Assembly (NCBI GenBank): GCA_003427395.1
Contig: BFEA01000366.1
Coordinates: 1,535,720 to 1,558,493, forward strand
DNA length: 22,774 bases
Reading direction: 5' to 3'
Source of the DNA: Chara braunii
Taxonomy: Eukaryota > Streptophyta > Charophyceae > Charales > Characeae
Positions 10,491 to 20,253 of this stretch are shown piece by piece. Made by a program: the position numbers and the translations under genes. Below the pieces are notes generated by a model that worked only from the letters and a program-made list of their open reading frames with translations, was not told where the DNA came from and did not search any database. Numbering within the stretch: the stretch's first letter is position 1; each line of letters starts with the position of its first letter.

Positions 10491-11960
10491 AAGACAATAA
10501 ATAAAACTCGAAAAATCTAAAAGAAACCGGAGTAGGAAAGGGGGACCGCTGATTCTTGGTCCACGACCCAGTCCCGCGGGCTGACAATCAGGGCTCCCCA
10601 ACAAGAACCAAAAGGGATAGTCCCGAGGGACCCTCAACCCCTTGATCGTCCTCCGCTTCCTTACTGTTTCACTGCTCCGCTGCTTTCCGCCAGCCTCGAT
10701 CTCAGGATCCACCTGGTGAAAACTCAGTGACGTAACCTATAGGGCTAAGCCCAAGCCTGAATTGGATGCGGGCTACCCTATATATGAATTGCATGGTCAA
10801 CCAGCCTGGGCCTGCCCTTCAACCCCGTGACCCCGCACACGTGCCGTGTTGGCCTATCCCCTCCACCCTGGCCTTGTAGGATCGTGCTCTGCTATCTCGA
10901 AGGTAGGTGTCGCCCAGCTCACTGCGTACGTTGCCTCTACGTGCCGCAATTGCGGCATAGGCCGGCTTTCTATCGCTGCCTTGCCGGAAAAACCCCGACA
11001 CTTGTCTCCACTAGACTCCATTCGCATTGCCTTCCCTCTCACTCCTCCGATGGCTCCGACCTCTGGCTAGTATTCAGCTGAGCTCTAGTGTTCACATCCT
11101 CCTTACTGTGTAGTCTCAAAGGCGTCGTCTTTCAGTGAGTCAACGAAACCTCCCCACCGTAAACCTACTGACCAGCTCCATGCCGTCCGTGGCTTCGTCG
11201 GTGACCGCAGGACTGTGGTCCACGCGGCTTGGTAAAAAATTCCCACAGCTGCCGACGGCTAGCTACTTACGCACGCCCACAAAGTGCATGCTCACACACT
11301 CTCTAATCAACCTGAACGCGCGTCTGCCATCTCTGACTTCCTAAAGTCAGTTGCGGCTGGCCGAACTATATGCCACCCTTCCAAGTATCATCCCGATGGC
11401 ACTGTCTACGTGGTGTACCAAACACGCACAATTACCCTTGTAAGGGTAATGGTGCCGACACCGGGTCCTGTGTCCCTTACTCCAATCAACAGTCATGCTA
11501 TCTTTGAAGAAAAAAGGGGGGGAAATAGACAATTAAACCTGCCAACAGACACAAAGGAACAAGCTAACAATCTAACTCACAATCAAAGATCCTACCAACA
11601 TTCATATCCGGGAGCATTACCCAGCTTCGCTTCTTGAGAGTCTATCTGCGACTCCCCTAGATCCCGCTGAATTCATCCACTCGAAGGCCTGTTGCCTACC
11701 CCCGAGTGCTCAACCATTATATATTTCCTTGTTTCAAAAGTAATCAGTACATCTTCTGGGCTGCGGGAGTAGCCAAGAACAGATCTTTACCTTCCACAAC
11801 GGCTACTCAATCCTACTTGCCTCAAATCCATCCATCTCTCCATTCCTACATTCCCAGTAACCCTCCCCCTGACTCCAATCTATAGGCGATTGGCTGATCG
11901 AATAACAGGGGCCGAATCATTACACGAAGTGTCTCCACTGACTAAGCAGTCCACCGAGTT
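10491..11960. other. Unrecognised DNA without supported gene
   Basis: Frames are short and overlap on both strands, with no known motif. The 3' end of the adjacent minus-strand LINE should lie in or near 11700-11960, but no poly(A) or repeat tail is visible, so the boundary is unresolved. Confidence 0.4.
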
Positions 11961-13751
11961 TTAGCACCCATGTATAGCCTCGGGCCGATGACAAGTTTCC
12001 CTTCCTGTGTGACAGATGCGAGCTGGCTGTTGGATGCCCAAGTGCGCTGAAACCAAATTTGGGCCTTTCCTCTGCCAGTCTGCAATGATCAACAATCTAA
12101 TTTGTATATTAATATGATTTTTCAGTTCCTCCACGTGACAACTTTCTTCTCTAAATAGACTCATGTTCCGTGCCATCCAAATTGTATTCATGATCAGTCC
12201 TCTGCACACTTGGGCCACATAGCCCCAGCCTGATTCGTAGGACATTGGGCAATTGCTGCACCCGGAGAGAATCCAGGAGTCTGTCCACAGAACCGACGAA
12301 CCAGTTAGCTTCTCCCAAAATTTCCTCCACCAGTGCCATACCTGGATAGAGAACGGACAGTTAATCCAAAGATGTGTCTTAGTCTCCCAAGCCCTGTTAC
12401 AGCATGCACAATGCTTTCGATGAGAGCCAGACCGCGGGAGGGATGGACTGCATCGACTGTAACCACAGGAGACTGACAACTTTTTGGTCTGGTAATTTCT
12501 GAAGCTGCTTCCACAGCCTCAAGAGCTTCCTTTCGGAGATAACGTATGTCGGGGAAGTGCTCCATCTCTGAATGGCTGTGGATAGCGGAGTTTTGGACAC
12601 CTTCTTCAATTGAATGGCTCTGCCCAACTTTGTGGTATAGTGACCCAGCGGGGTATAGGAATCAACTTTTTCCAACCCCGCCCACCCGCAAAGATAACGT
12701 TTCATCTTAAAGGAGGAGGCCAGGCGTCCACCTGAGCATGTCTCTTTTCCATTTCGACCTACTGAGCACCACACTCTCACCTCTTCCAGGCTTTGGTCCA
12801 CAGTCACCACTTCTTCTCCTTACCATGAAAGCAAGTTGCCTTCTCTGGTGATCGTACTGGCCCGCCGGGCCCAAACTTGAACTTTTGTTCCTCCCGCAGT
12901 TGCAAGGCCCAAAACACGCCAACTTTCCTTCGGGTTCTCAGGAGATCTAAACCAAGTGTCAATTGCTGGTTGGTCAGGTCTGCGCAAGAAGGAAATCCAA
13001 GCGGGGGGGATGGCGCATTTTAGCAAGTTAAAATTAGCGGCTCTGTTATGCAGTCTGGGGAGCTTTTGACGCAATTTTCGGTTGTAATCCAGTCCTGTGC
13101 TGAGTCGTCCCAGATGTCTCTGATAGCTATAACCCCTTTTGAGCACCAGGATTTCCCAAAGTTCCTTGATGTATCCGCAACTGAGAAAGTAGAGCCATCC
13201 ATCTGAATAATACGAGGGTTATCAAACAGCGGTTGGTTCAACACGTCGAGGTGAGTGACCGGCTCTCTGATGGAAGTAGGTCTTAGTTTATTCCAAGCAA
13301 AGAGGATGTTGCGCCAAACTGTCGACTTGGGTCTTCTTTGAGTGAACGACTGCAGGCCAAGGCATCTCCAGTTATCAGAGGGGTAAGTGAAGTCCCACTC
13401 GGTGCCCAGGAGATACTCTGCCAGGGAAATCCAAGTCCTAGCTTCTTGTGACATCATGGCCACGGCTGGCCATTTAGAGAGTAAGGCAAGGTTCTGTTAT
13501 CTAGGATCTAGAAGGCCCAGTCCTCCCATCCCCTTAGGGGTGGCCACCGTTTCCCAGGCGACCTTATATATAAACCCTTGGTCTTCTGCGGCAGTCGGCT
13601 TCCAGAGAAATCTAGCAGCACAACGTCTAATAAAGATATACGCATCATTACCTAGTAGGTGTACTGCTAAAACAAACCAAAAGGTGGAAAAGGCAGCGGC
13701 GGGAGCACCAGGGCTCGACCAAAAAGGGAGAGAAATTTCCCCCTCTCCCAC
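11961..13751 (-). pseudogene. LINE ORF2 C-terminal region with zf-RVT-like motif
   Basis: After the thumb, frames at 13751-13497, 13463-13020, 13146-12820, 12810-12397 and 12479-11961 together read as the C-terminal part of ORF2. Landmarks are FLWKP and GGLGLLDPR (about 13497-13610), repeated tryptophans, and CACCNRAWETKTHLWINC (about 12410-12360), the zinc-binding motif with Cys-X2-Cys, His and Cys typical of plant LINEs. Stops (TAA near 13499 and 12822) and at least three frameshifts break it. The last frame ends at 11961. Confidence 0.8.
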
Positions 13752-15121
13752 TTTCCTATCTTTTCAGCGACCTTTTTCTTTAAGAGGTCATCCTGGGCCA
13801 TCATACAATTCGATAGGGCTACATGGACTCTAAGTAATCTCTTTGATTTGTCAGCTGCAACCGTTCTCATCCCCCAGCCCCCGACGAAGGTAAACGGTTC
13901 AGGTAACAAAACCGCTGATTTGTCCCAGTTAATGGATGCTTTGGACAGGTGGCAATATTCCTCCAAAATAGTACGCACCTCATTGGTTGATTCCACTGTG
14001 TTGTTACATGCAACTGTAAGGTCATCGGCAATAGCTCCCCCTTTCCAATGGAGTGAGGGTAGCTCCAGGCCACGAATCTGATCATTATGGCGAATGTTGT
14101 CCAAAAGTACTTCCAGTTGGAGCACGAAGAGTAGGGGTGCTTGAGGGCAGCCCTGACGCAGCGAGCGAGACAAATCGAAAGAGTTCGACAAGCCGTCGTT
14201 GACATTTATCATAGCTGACGCTTGAGAATACATGGCCTTTACTACCTTGTGAAAGATTGGTCCAAACCCCATGTGAGTCATGGTCGAGGCAACGAAGGCC
14301 TAGCCTACCTTGTCGTAGGCTTTCTCCATGTCTAGTAGTATCACGACCACTTCCCGTTTTCCTGCACTAATTATCTTCAATGCTTGCATTGTTGCTAAGA
14401 TATTCTTGAAGATTGACCTGCCTTTTACGAAGTCCCCCTGCTCCTGTCCAACCAGCTGGGCCAAATACCTTGCGAGTCTGATGGCTAAGGCTTTCGCTAG
14501 GATTTTATAAGCCACATTTAATAGGGAAATAGGGCGCTAGTTCCGAATTTCGCGTTTATCTCCCTTCTTGTACAACAACGATATGATGCCCTTCACCAGT
14601 CCTTTCGGAAGGGTTCCTTCTGTAACTGCTTTATTGCAGATTTTTGTGACCCAGGGCCTCATTGCTTCCCGAGTTGCAATAAACAGTTCCACAGGAAGTC
14701 CATCTATACCGGGACACTTCCCTGCAGACATTTGTTTTGCTGCCTGAAGAAGCTCTTCGTTGGAAAAGGGTTTGTCTAGGTCCAATCTGCCAGTGGTTGA
14801 GATTCGAACTTGCGTTCGGTCCCAAAAGGATGAAGACACAGTCAGGTTAGAGTCGAAAGAGTCTGCTAGGCGGACTGTAGTCAAAATATCAGTGAAGTAA
14901 TCTGCAGCATACGAGCAGATCGTAGATGTAGTAACCGCCAGCGGAGTGTCCGAACTGAATGTGTGGTATAATTCGCGAAGCAATGACTTTGTTCCTTGAA
15001 TAAATAGGGAGCGAAAGGTAACTTTAGTCATTCTGTCCTGCCCCTTAATTCCTCGGATCTTTAACCATTCCAGCCATTGTGCCTGTCTTTTGACTTCCAA
15101 GGCCTCAAGCTGCGATAGCAA
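13667..15121 (-). pseudogene. LINE ORF2 reverse transcriptase domain, interrupted
   Basis: Recognisable blocks in order are GIISLLYKKGD, then RPISLLNVAYKILAK, FVKGRSIFKNI, LLDMEKAYDKVG (catalytic Asp), SLRQGCPQAPLLF and GGAIADDLTVAC (the YADD/FADD box, with Ile in the first position). These define a non-LTR reverse transcriptase. Two TAG codons interrupt it: one after REIRN, where families have NWRPIS, and one after YDKVG, where Trp is usual. Upstream, near 15190, a frameshift separates this frame from the endonuclease. Downstream the frame shifts again near 13700, within the thumb region (FLSLFGRALVLP). Confidence 0.9.
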
Positions 15122-15241
15122 ATCCTTCCTAACTCTGGCCCAGTAGATGTCTCCGTATGGGTCGTTACCGATTTTAGCTTCTGCCTCTAAGACTGCTTGT
15201 TGGAGTTATTTCTACCGCTGGTTACGCCTGCCTGCCTTAAT

Positions 15242-16166
15242 CTAGGAGAAGACATCCAGGGCAGACTGAAGGATGTCAAATCCTGTGTCAGCCCAATCTT
15301 CATAATTAGTAAAAAGGGCCTTGGCCCCATCCAATTTCTGAATTTGCTGTTTCACCCACGTCGTGATACCTTCGTCCTTCAAATGTGTAATGTTGAGCCT
15401 AAAAGGGGCCCCAGACTCTTTCAATCTGATCCCTTGAGATCACATCTAGAAGGATCGGACAATGGTCTCAAAAATGTGAAACTTGCAGATCGGACCGAAT
15501 ACATCGGTCCCACAGAGAGCCCCTTGCTAAAATAAAGTATAAACGCCGACTAAGGCCTGGTGCAAATTCATCCGGTTGGGGACCGTGCTAGGAATGTCCC
15601 GGTGAGTCTTGGTTCATTATCTAGTAGGTATCTACCAATGCCTGAGTTTCAATCAGCTCCACAAGTAGTCTTGTATCATGACAAGTCGGATTCTGGCAAG
15701 GCGAGTCTAAACCAGAGGTTAGGATGGTGTTCCAATCCCCTGCGATTAGAATATTCTCTATGTCGGGTAAGAAACTTGGCAGGTCTGCAAAAAAATTACA
15801 GCGCTCTGTACACCCCACCGGAGCATAGATTGACATGAAGCCCCAATCTTCGGAACCTATCGCAACTTTGACCCAGACAAATCGCCCGTTTATGTCCACA
15901 AAACTGTCGATAATATCAATGTCCAGGTCTTTATTGAATATAACTTCTACCCTACCCTTTGTACCATCTGCCGGAGCCCAAAACTGTGGGCCCGGCCACC
16001 AGCCTCTGTACTCAGCGATTCTGGCGGGGCACAATTTCGTTTCTTGTAGGCAGAGCACGTGGACGTCATGTGAGTGCGCCCAAGAAGCCAGCCTTATCCG
16101 CCTTTCTCTGTCATTAAGCCCACGCACGTTCCAGTTAGCTAGCCTCAAGCGTTTTGGCAGGACCAT
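15242..16166 (-). pseudogene. LINE ORF2 endonuclease domain (APE/EEP type), interrupted
   Basis: From ATG 16166 the reading gives LANWNVRGL (active-site Asn), LCLQETK (catalytic Glu), a YAP motif and GDWN (Asp/Asn). These are the ordered motifs of the apurinic-like endonuclease that nicks target DNA for reverse transcription. The frame meets TAG at 15621. In the same phase comes SPGH, another TAG where a Trp is expected, then RRLYFILA and HF-stop-DHCPILLD. The last replaces the usual SDH motif, with TGA in place of Ser. A further TAG closes the segment near 15242. It is clearly inactive. Confidence 0.88.
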
Positions 16167-16189
16167 CGATGTGTCCAACCTCTCCGCCC

Positions 16190-17842
16190 TTAGCTTGGAT
16201 ATGGCGTAGGGACTTTAACCGGAAGCTTTCTTCGTTTGTCCTCCTGATCCTCCTTTGACTGAAGTTCAGTCAGAACCCAAGGGCTCTGAAGAACCTCAGT
16301 GAACTGCGGGGAGGCCAATTGATCTCCGAGGCCTGCATTTTCCAACCAATCTGCAATAATCTGAGCTGAAATACCTTCGGCCATGTAGATTTTCTTCAGG
16401 ATAGGATTGATTGGCATCATGAATTGCTCCAAGGGGATCCAGTAAGGATTCAGGGGTTTAAGTTTGTCCTCGATCTCGTCGTTTATCTGGACATTCATAA
16501 ATGCAAAATAAACACAGGCCTTGCATGCTCTTCGACCGGAAGCCCAGTCGAAAACGTACCTGTTGACTTTGGGCTCCGGAAGGACTCTGGCATACCAAAT
16601 CCCCTTGAGGATCTTGCGGGCATGCCCTATATCAAATTCTGAGGGCTGCCCATCTATCCTAACAATGGCCATGTCCAATATGCCATCTGAGGGCGAAAAG
16701 GACAGGACCATTGGACCTTAGCTAAGGGGACACATATCAGCGGAACTAGATAGTCTTCAGTTTTCCCCTTATCTGATCGGGAAATGCTAGTCATTGGTTG
16801 TGCCGAGGACAACGAGCGGACTACGTTGTTCTTGGGTTTTCCCTGACCTTTCTTATGGGATGTCTCTGAGCCTGCTTCCAATGTTGCATCTTGGTTCGTT
16901 TTAGAGAGGCCTGGGGATTTAGAGACCCTGCCAGCCCCAGTCATTTCCTTAAACAGTGATTTCGTCAAAACGGACATTTTTTATTTTTTGTACGAAATTG
17001 AAATTCCAGACTGCGGCCAAAATTTGATGAAATTTTGGGTAGGGTGTTCTGAAAACGCCCTACCCCCTCGATGTATCTGGACTCAGTCGGGGTCCAGAGA
17101 TATTCAGGGGGTAACGGCGTTTTCAGAACGTCGTACCCCCCTGGATGTCTCTGGACCTCGGCTGAGTCCAGATACATCGAGGGGGTAGGGCGTTTTCAGA
17201 ACGCCCTACCCAAAATTTCATCAAATTTTGGCCGCAGTCTGGACTTCCAATTTCGTGCAAAAAATAAAAAATGTCCGTTTTGACGAAATCGCTGTTCTTA
17301 CACGATTTTTTGACCGGGGTGTCACAAGTTTTGTCCTTCGAGCCCTGAGACTGGGGGCTTTCATTCTCCACGATTTTTGTCGAGGTTCCCAGTGGGATCA
17401 ACAGCAGCGGATCAACATTGGAAAAGGGGGGGGTTGTGGTATCCATTACTCCTTCTTCAGAACCAAGATCGGCACCGGACCCGTCTGCAATCTGCAATAC
17501 TTTCGTGGGGTGCCGCTCCGTGACCATTGTGTCCATTGCGGCAGCTTCAAGGTTTTGATTGATAATGAGTGGGGTGGTCTTCAATTTGTCAATCCACAGG
17601 CCCCGTGTCTGGGGGTCTGGTGAGAAGACTTGGTTGACGTGGCTTGTCACATAATCCTGTGACGGGACTGTGAAAGACCCACCCAAGATGGAGAGTCTGC
17701 CACTTGGGATCATGATTCTGTGAGTAGGATGGATCTCTGAGGGAGGGCCCCCTCCTGGCTTGTTTGAAGAACCAGGGGGCGGGCTCAACGCAGAGGATCC
17801 GACTTTGTGTCGATTGACTTTCGATGCGGGCGAAGAATACAA
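16190..17842 (-). pseudogene. LINE ORF1, C-terminal part, split by a palindromic insertion
   Basis: A serine/proline-rich linker (17842 to about 17301) runs into the palindromic element at 17296. Beyond the element the frame resumes as KEMTGAGRVSKSPG (from about 16949). A one-base frameshift near 16715 leads to a frame starting MVLSFSPSDG (16711) that ends at 16190. This last segment contains GRRACKACVYFAFMN, with two cysteines that might be part of a metal site. I do not recognise a named domain in it. The segment ends just before ORF2. Confidence 0.6.
16952..17296. mobile_element. 345-bp palindromic foldback/MITE-like element in LINE ORF1
   Basis: The whole element is one imperfect inverted repeat centred near 17124, with arms of about 170 bp. 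The ends read AACAGTGATTTCG (left) and, reverse-complemented, AACAGCGATTTCG (right). CTTA lies on both sides (16948-16951 and 17297-17300), a likely target-site duplication; a 3-bp TTA is also possible. Each arm contains its own 12-bp hairpin, GGGTAGGG-type (17037-17048 with 17054-17065, and a mirrored copy near 17186-17214). No protein is encoded. The superfamily is unclear. Confidence 0.85.
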
Positions 17843-17902
17843 CGATCGAGAAGGATTAGGAGTTTGCTGTGTAGGGCTCGTACCCTATGCCAGATCCTGG
17901 CT

Positions 17903-18975
17903 CTAGCCCCGATCCCGGGTCGCGGACTGAGTGGGATCCCAGCTAGGACGCTGTCCCAACCCGTTTTGGGAGGGAGAGGCCTGGGGGTGGCCGGAGGGGG
18001 AGGGGGCGAGAGTCTGAGGGTTCTCCTGGGAGGGGACGCTGTCCCGACCCGTGTTGGGAGGGGGAGGCCTGGGGGTGTACACCCGCTGGGGAGTGCGGAG
18101 GGGGGGGGGCGTGTTTGGTGCATACTGTGGATTCTGTTGCGCTCTCTTCTTCTTTGATGGACAATCAGGATCGTCTTTCGTATGATAATACCAGCGGCAG
18201 ACGCTGCACCACTCAGTGTCTTGGTTGACCACCTTCAGCTCTATAGATCCGCCATTGTCAGGAAGGTCAATTGCGATGTAAGGCGTGAAAAGATCTCGAG
18301 CAGAGGGTTCCAAATCAAAACGAATGTTGAAGAGCTCTGGCTCCTCCGGTTTTGACAAGGTTGGGCCGGACTTCAAGACTCGCCCATAAGCCAGTTTGAC
18401 CACGTCGTGGATTAACGGAAGAGCCCATATGGGGACTTGTAAAACTCGGAGCCATAAAATTTTGTACCTTAGCGTCTCCCTCCACTCATTCAACTCCACC
18501 TCTGTCATCCACGGTCAAAAGTAGAGAGTATATTTAACTCCAGAAAATAAATCGCATCCATTTGTTTCTGATGGAGCCATGTCGCAACTTCGTTAGTACT
18601 AGGAACGTATGTAACCAGATTGCGACCTTCGTTATGGAACAGCCCACGTTTGGGCTCAGGGCCCAACATGGGCATGCCAATCCAGTTGTTCTCATACATT
18701 CTAACCAGTTTCCTTTTGATTTTAACCGGGAGGGAGTCACTTTTGTCCCTAGAAAAGATTGAGACAACATTTTTGGAGAGCCATTCTTTTTGTGCTTGAA
18801 ATACACGATAGTCAATCTTGACACGGACGCAGTCATTTGTGCGCTTAATAATACCTGGAACATCAACAATCAAACCCGTAGGCAGGACCCCTGTCCTATA
18901 GCATTCCTTGAAAATTTGCGATGCTCTATCTTTGTCCGTCTCAGAGGGGGCAAGTATCAGGTTGTCAGACGCCAT
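17903..18975 (-). pseudogene. LINE ORF1, N-terminal part with CCHC-like knuckle
   Basis: The frame opens at ATG 18975 (MASDNLILAPSE) and stops at 18505. The stop overlaps the ATG of a second frame (ATGA, 18508-18505), which continues to 17903. The reading across both frames looks like one gag-like ORF1 protein of plant LINEs, which binds RNA. The second frame holds CSVCRWYYHTKDDPDC, a C-X2-C-X4-H-X6-C knuckle, followed by lysines and a long proline-rich stretch. The overlap could be a one-base frameshift mutation or a real reinitiation signal. TAG codons after the proline-rich part interrupt the frame, which then continues in the same phase into the next segment. Confidence 0.7.
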
Positions 18976-19095
18976 TCTATCTCAACTAGATCACGACCTC
19001 AATATACATAATAACATAGAAAGTTCGAGAGCGATACGCATCAAAGGTCGGTGGCAACAGGCGTTGGTTAGGCGAGAAGAACGATTATCTTATCA

Positions 19096-19452
19096 TCACA
19101 ACCCCAACTCCTCTTTAACTCGTGGTCCAATCCAAACACTCCAGTGTTTTACCTGAGCCCGAGTGGTGAGTGTGCACAAGTCTTTGTCCTTATAATTACA
19201 ATTTAACGCACTTAAATCCACCTTGAGGTCTGTGCTAAGAAAGTACCTCCTGACCGAAGTCAGGTTGAAGTCCGCCACTTTAGAGAGTAGAATTTGTCCC
19301 TTCTCGACCGTCAATAGAGGAAACGTCCTTGGTTCTTCGCGCTCTCGGTCGACACAGATATCCCAGTCTTCAACTTCCAGTCTTCCAAGTGGACTGACGA
19401 GACGTGATTGGTTCTTCGCGCTCCCGGTCGACACAGATATCCCAGTCTTCAA
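19096..19452 (-). CDS. Possible upstream ORF or 5' part of the LINE
   Basis: A 118-residue frame in the same orientation as the LINE, ending TGA TGA TAA at 19096. It lies about 120 bp upstream of the ORF1 ATG and in the same phase. It is charged and contains PLLTVEKGQILLSKVADF, which looks protein-like, but no family is recognised. The N-terminal part overlaps a 79-bp tandem duplication. It could be a LINE 5' region, an older N-terminal piece of ORF1 or a chance frame. Confidence 0.25.
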   Translation of the reverse strand: MKTGISVSTGSAKNQSRLVSPLGRLEVEDWDICVDREREEPRTFPLLTVEKGQILLSKVADFNLTSVRRYFLSTDLKVDLSALNCNYKDKDLCTLTTRAQVKHWSVWIGPRVKEELGL

Positions 19453-19472
19453 CTTCTAGTCTTCAAAGTGGA
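19331..19472. repeat. Tandem duplication, 63-bp copies with 79-bp period
   Basis: The copies 19331-19393 and 19410-19472 both begin GGTTCTTCGCGCTC and end AAGTGGA, and they differ at only a few positions. The intervening 16 bases are not repeated. Confidence 0.9.
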
Positions 19473-19586
19473 GAAAGAGGAGCCCGCCTCTCGAGCCCTA
19501 AGCTCGGGGGAAGGGCGGCTCCCCAAATTTCCAAGATCGCAGTGAGAGTTGTCGGACATGGATTTGGAGTAGATAAAGGAGGAGGT

Positions 19587-19943
19587 TCAAATCTGGTATG
19601 GAGCTGCCAGACGTGCTCCTCGTATGAACGCCGAGCATTCCTCAGCCCACTCAAGGGCTGAGTCACGAGGGGCCAAGTAAGGAGAGTCGTTAAGACGCAA
19701 TTGGTAGGGCAGATGGATTGTCACGGATCGTGAGGACACCACCGTCTTCAAGCACACCTCTTCGTCACCATATCCGCTCGGTCGTGCTACCGCCGAGACG
19801 AGAGCTAGGCTAGGGTTAACGGCCGTAGCTCGGTCTTGCCTTGAATGGAGGAGACACACCATTCGCGCGGGGTCTGCGGCGGCTGTTAACTCAAAACTTA
19901 GCGTTACTTCGGCGGTAGCGGCGGCCGGCCCATGCAATACCAA
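19587..19943 (-). CDS. Uncertain ORF upstream of the LINE
   Basis: A 118-residue frame, alanine- and arginine-rich, on the same strand as the LINE and ending just before the foldback DNA at 19948. Nothing in it is recognised. It may be part of the LINE 5' region or a chance frame in GC-rich sequence. Confidence 0.2.
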   Translation of the reverse strand: MVLHGPAAATAEVTLSFELTAAADPARMVCLLHSRQDRATAVNPSLALVSAVARPSGYGDEEVCLKTVVSSRSVTIHLPYQLRLNDSPYLAPRDSALEWAEECSAFIRGARLAAPYQI

Positions 19944-19947
19944 TAGT

Positions 19948-20208
19948 CACGTTTTGACACCGCCATCTTTGGCAATTTTTAATTTTTGTTTGGCTTAGCA
20001 AAATGATTTCAAAAATTGTACGCATGTACCTCACATCATAGAGAACTAACAAAAAACAGTTCAGAAAAACAACTTATTTTTAGGCCCCGAAATCATTTTT
20101 GGCCAGGGCCGAACGTCGTCTCGTTCGGACCCCGCACGGGGCCCCGAACGCCCGTGCGTACGGAGGTCGGCTTGGGGACCTCCGTACGTACGGGCTGGTG
20201 ACCCTGCA
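19948..20208. mobile_element. Foldback element, left arm, copy 1
   Basis: It starts CACGTTTTGACACCGCC and continues ATCTTTGGC, the same order of phrases as the copies at 20755 and 20951, then ATGTACCTCACATCATAG and AGGCCCCGAAAT. It ends GCTGGTGACCCTG beside a TA-rich tract. Near its end is a strong hairpin, 20151-20168 with 20177-20194 (CCCGTGCGTACGGAGGTC and its partner, one G.T pair). Confidence 0.85.
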
Positions 20209-20253
20209 CATATATATATCTATATCTATATATATATATATGTATATATATAT
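20208..20253. repeat. TA-rich tract
   Basis: Imperfect TA repeats with scattered C and G interruptions, directly after the GGTGACCC end of foldback copy 1. Confidence 0.9.

Larger units (their letters stand above)
11961..18975 (-). mobile_element. Degenerate plant L1-type LINE retrotransposon
   Basis: Reading right to left, the element has ORF1 (18975 to about 16190), then ORF2 (16166 to 11961) with an APE-type endonuclease, reverse transcriptase and a C-terminal zinc-binding region. This order is that of plant L1-like LINEs; no RNase H domain is seen. ORF2's first ATG (16166-16164) lies about 18 bases after the ORF1 stop TAA. Coding capacity is destroyed by in-frame TAG and TAA codons and several frameshifts, and by a 345-bp palindromic insertion in ORF1. 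The 5' end may extend to about 19950, where foldback DNA begins. No poly(A) tail or flanking target duplication is identified. Confidence 0.92.

Noticed and set aside
10387-10712. Small membrane-like proteins on the minus strand
   Set aside because: The hydrophobic part is only the translated (AAAT)n repeat.
16988-17283. Two small proteins inside the palindrome (for example WTQSGSRDIQG)
   Set aside because: Both strands give near-identical peptides because the sequence is an inverted repeat.
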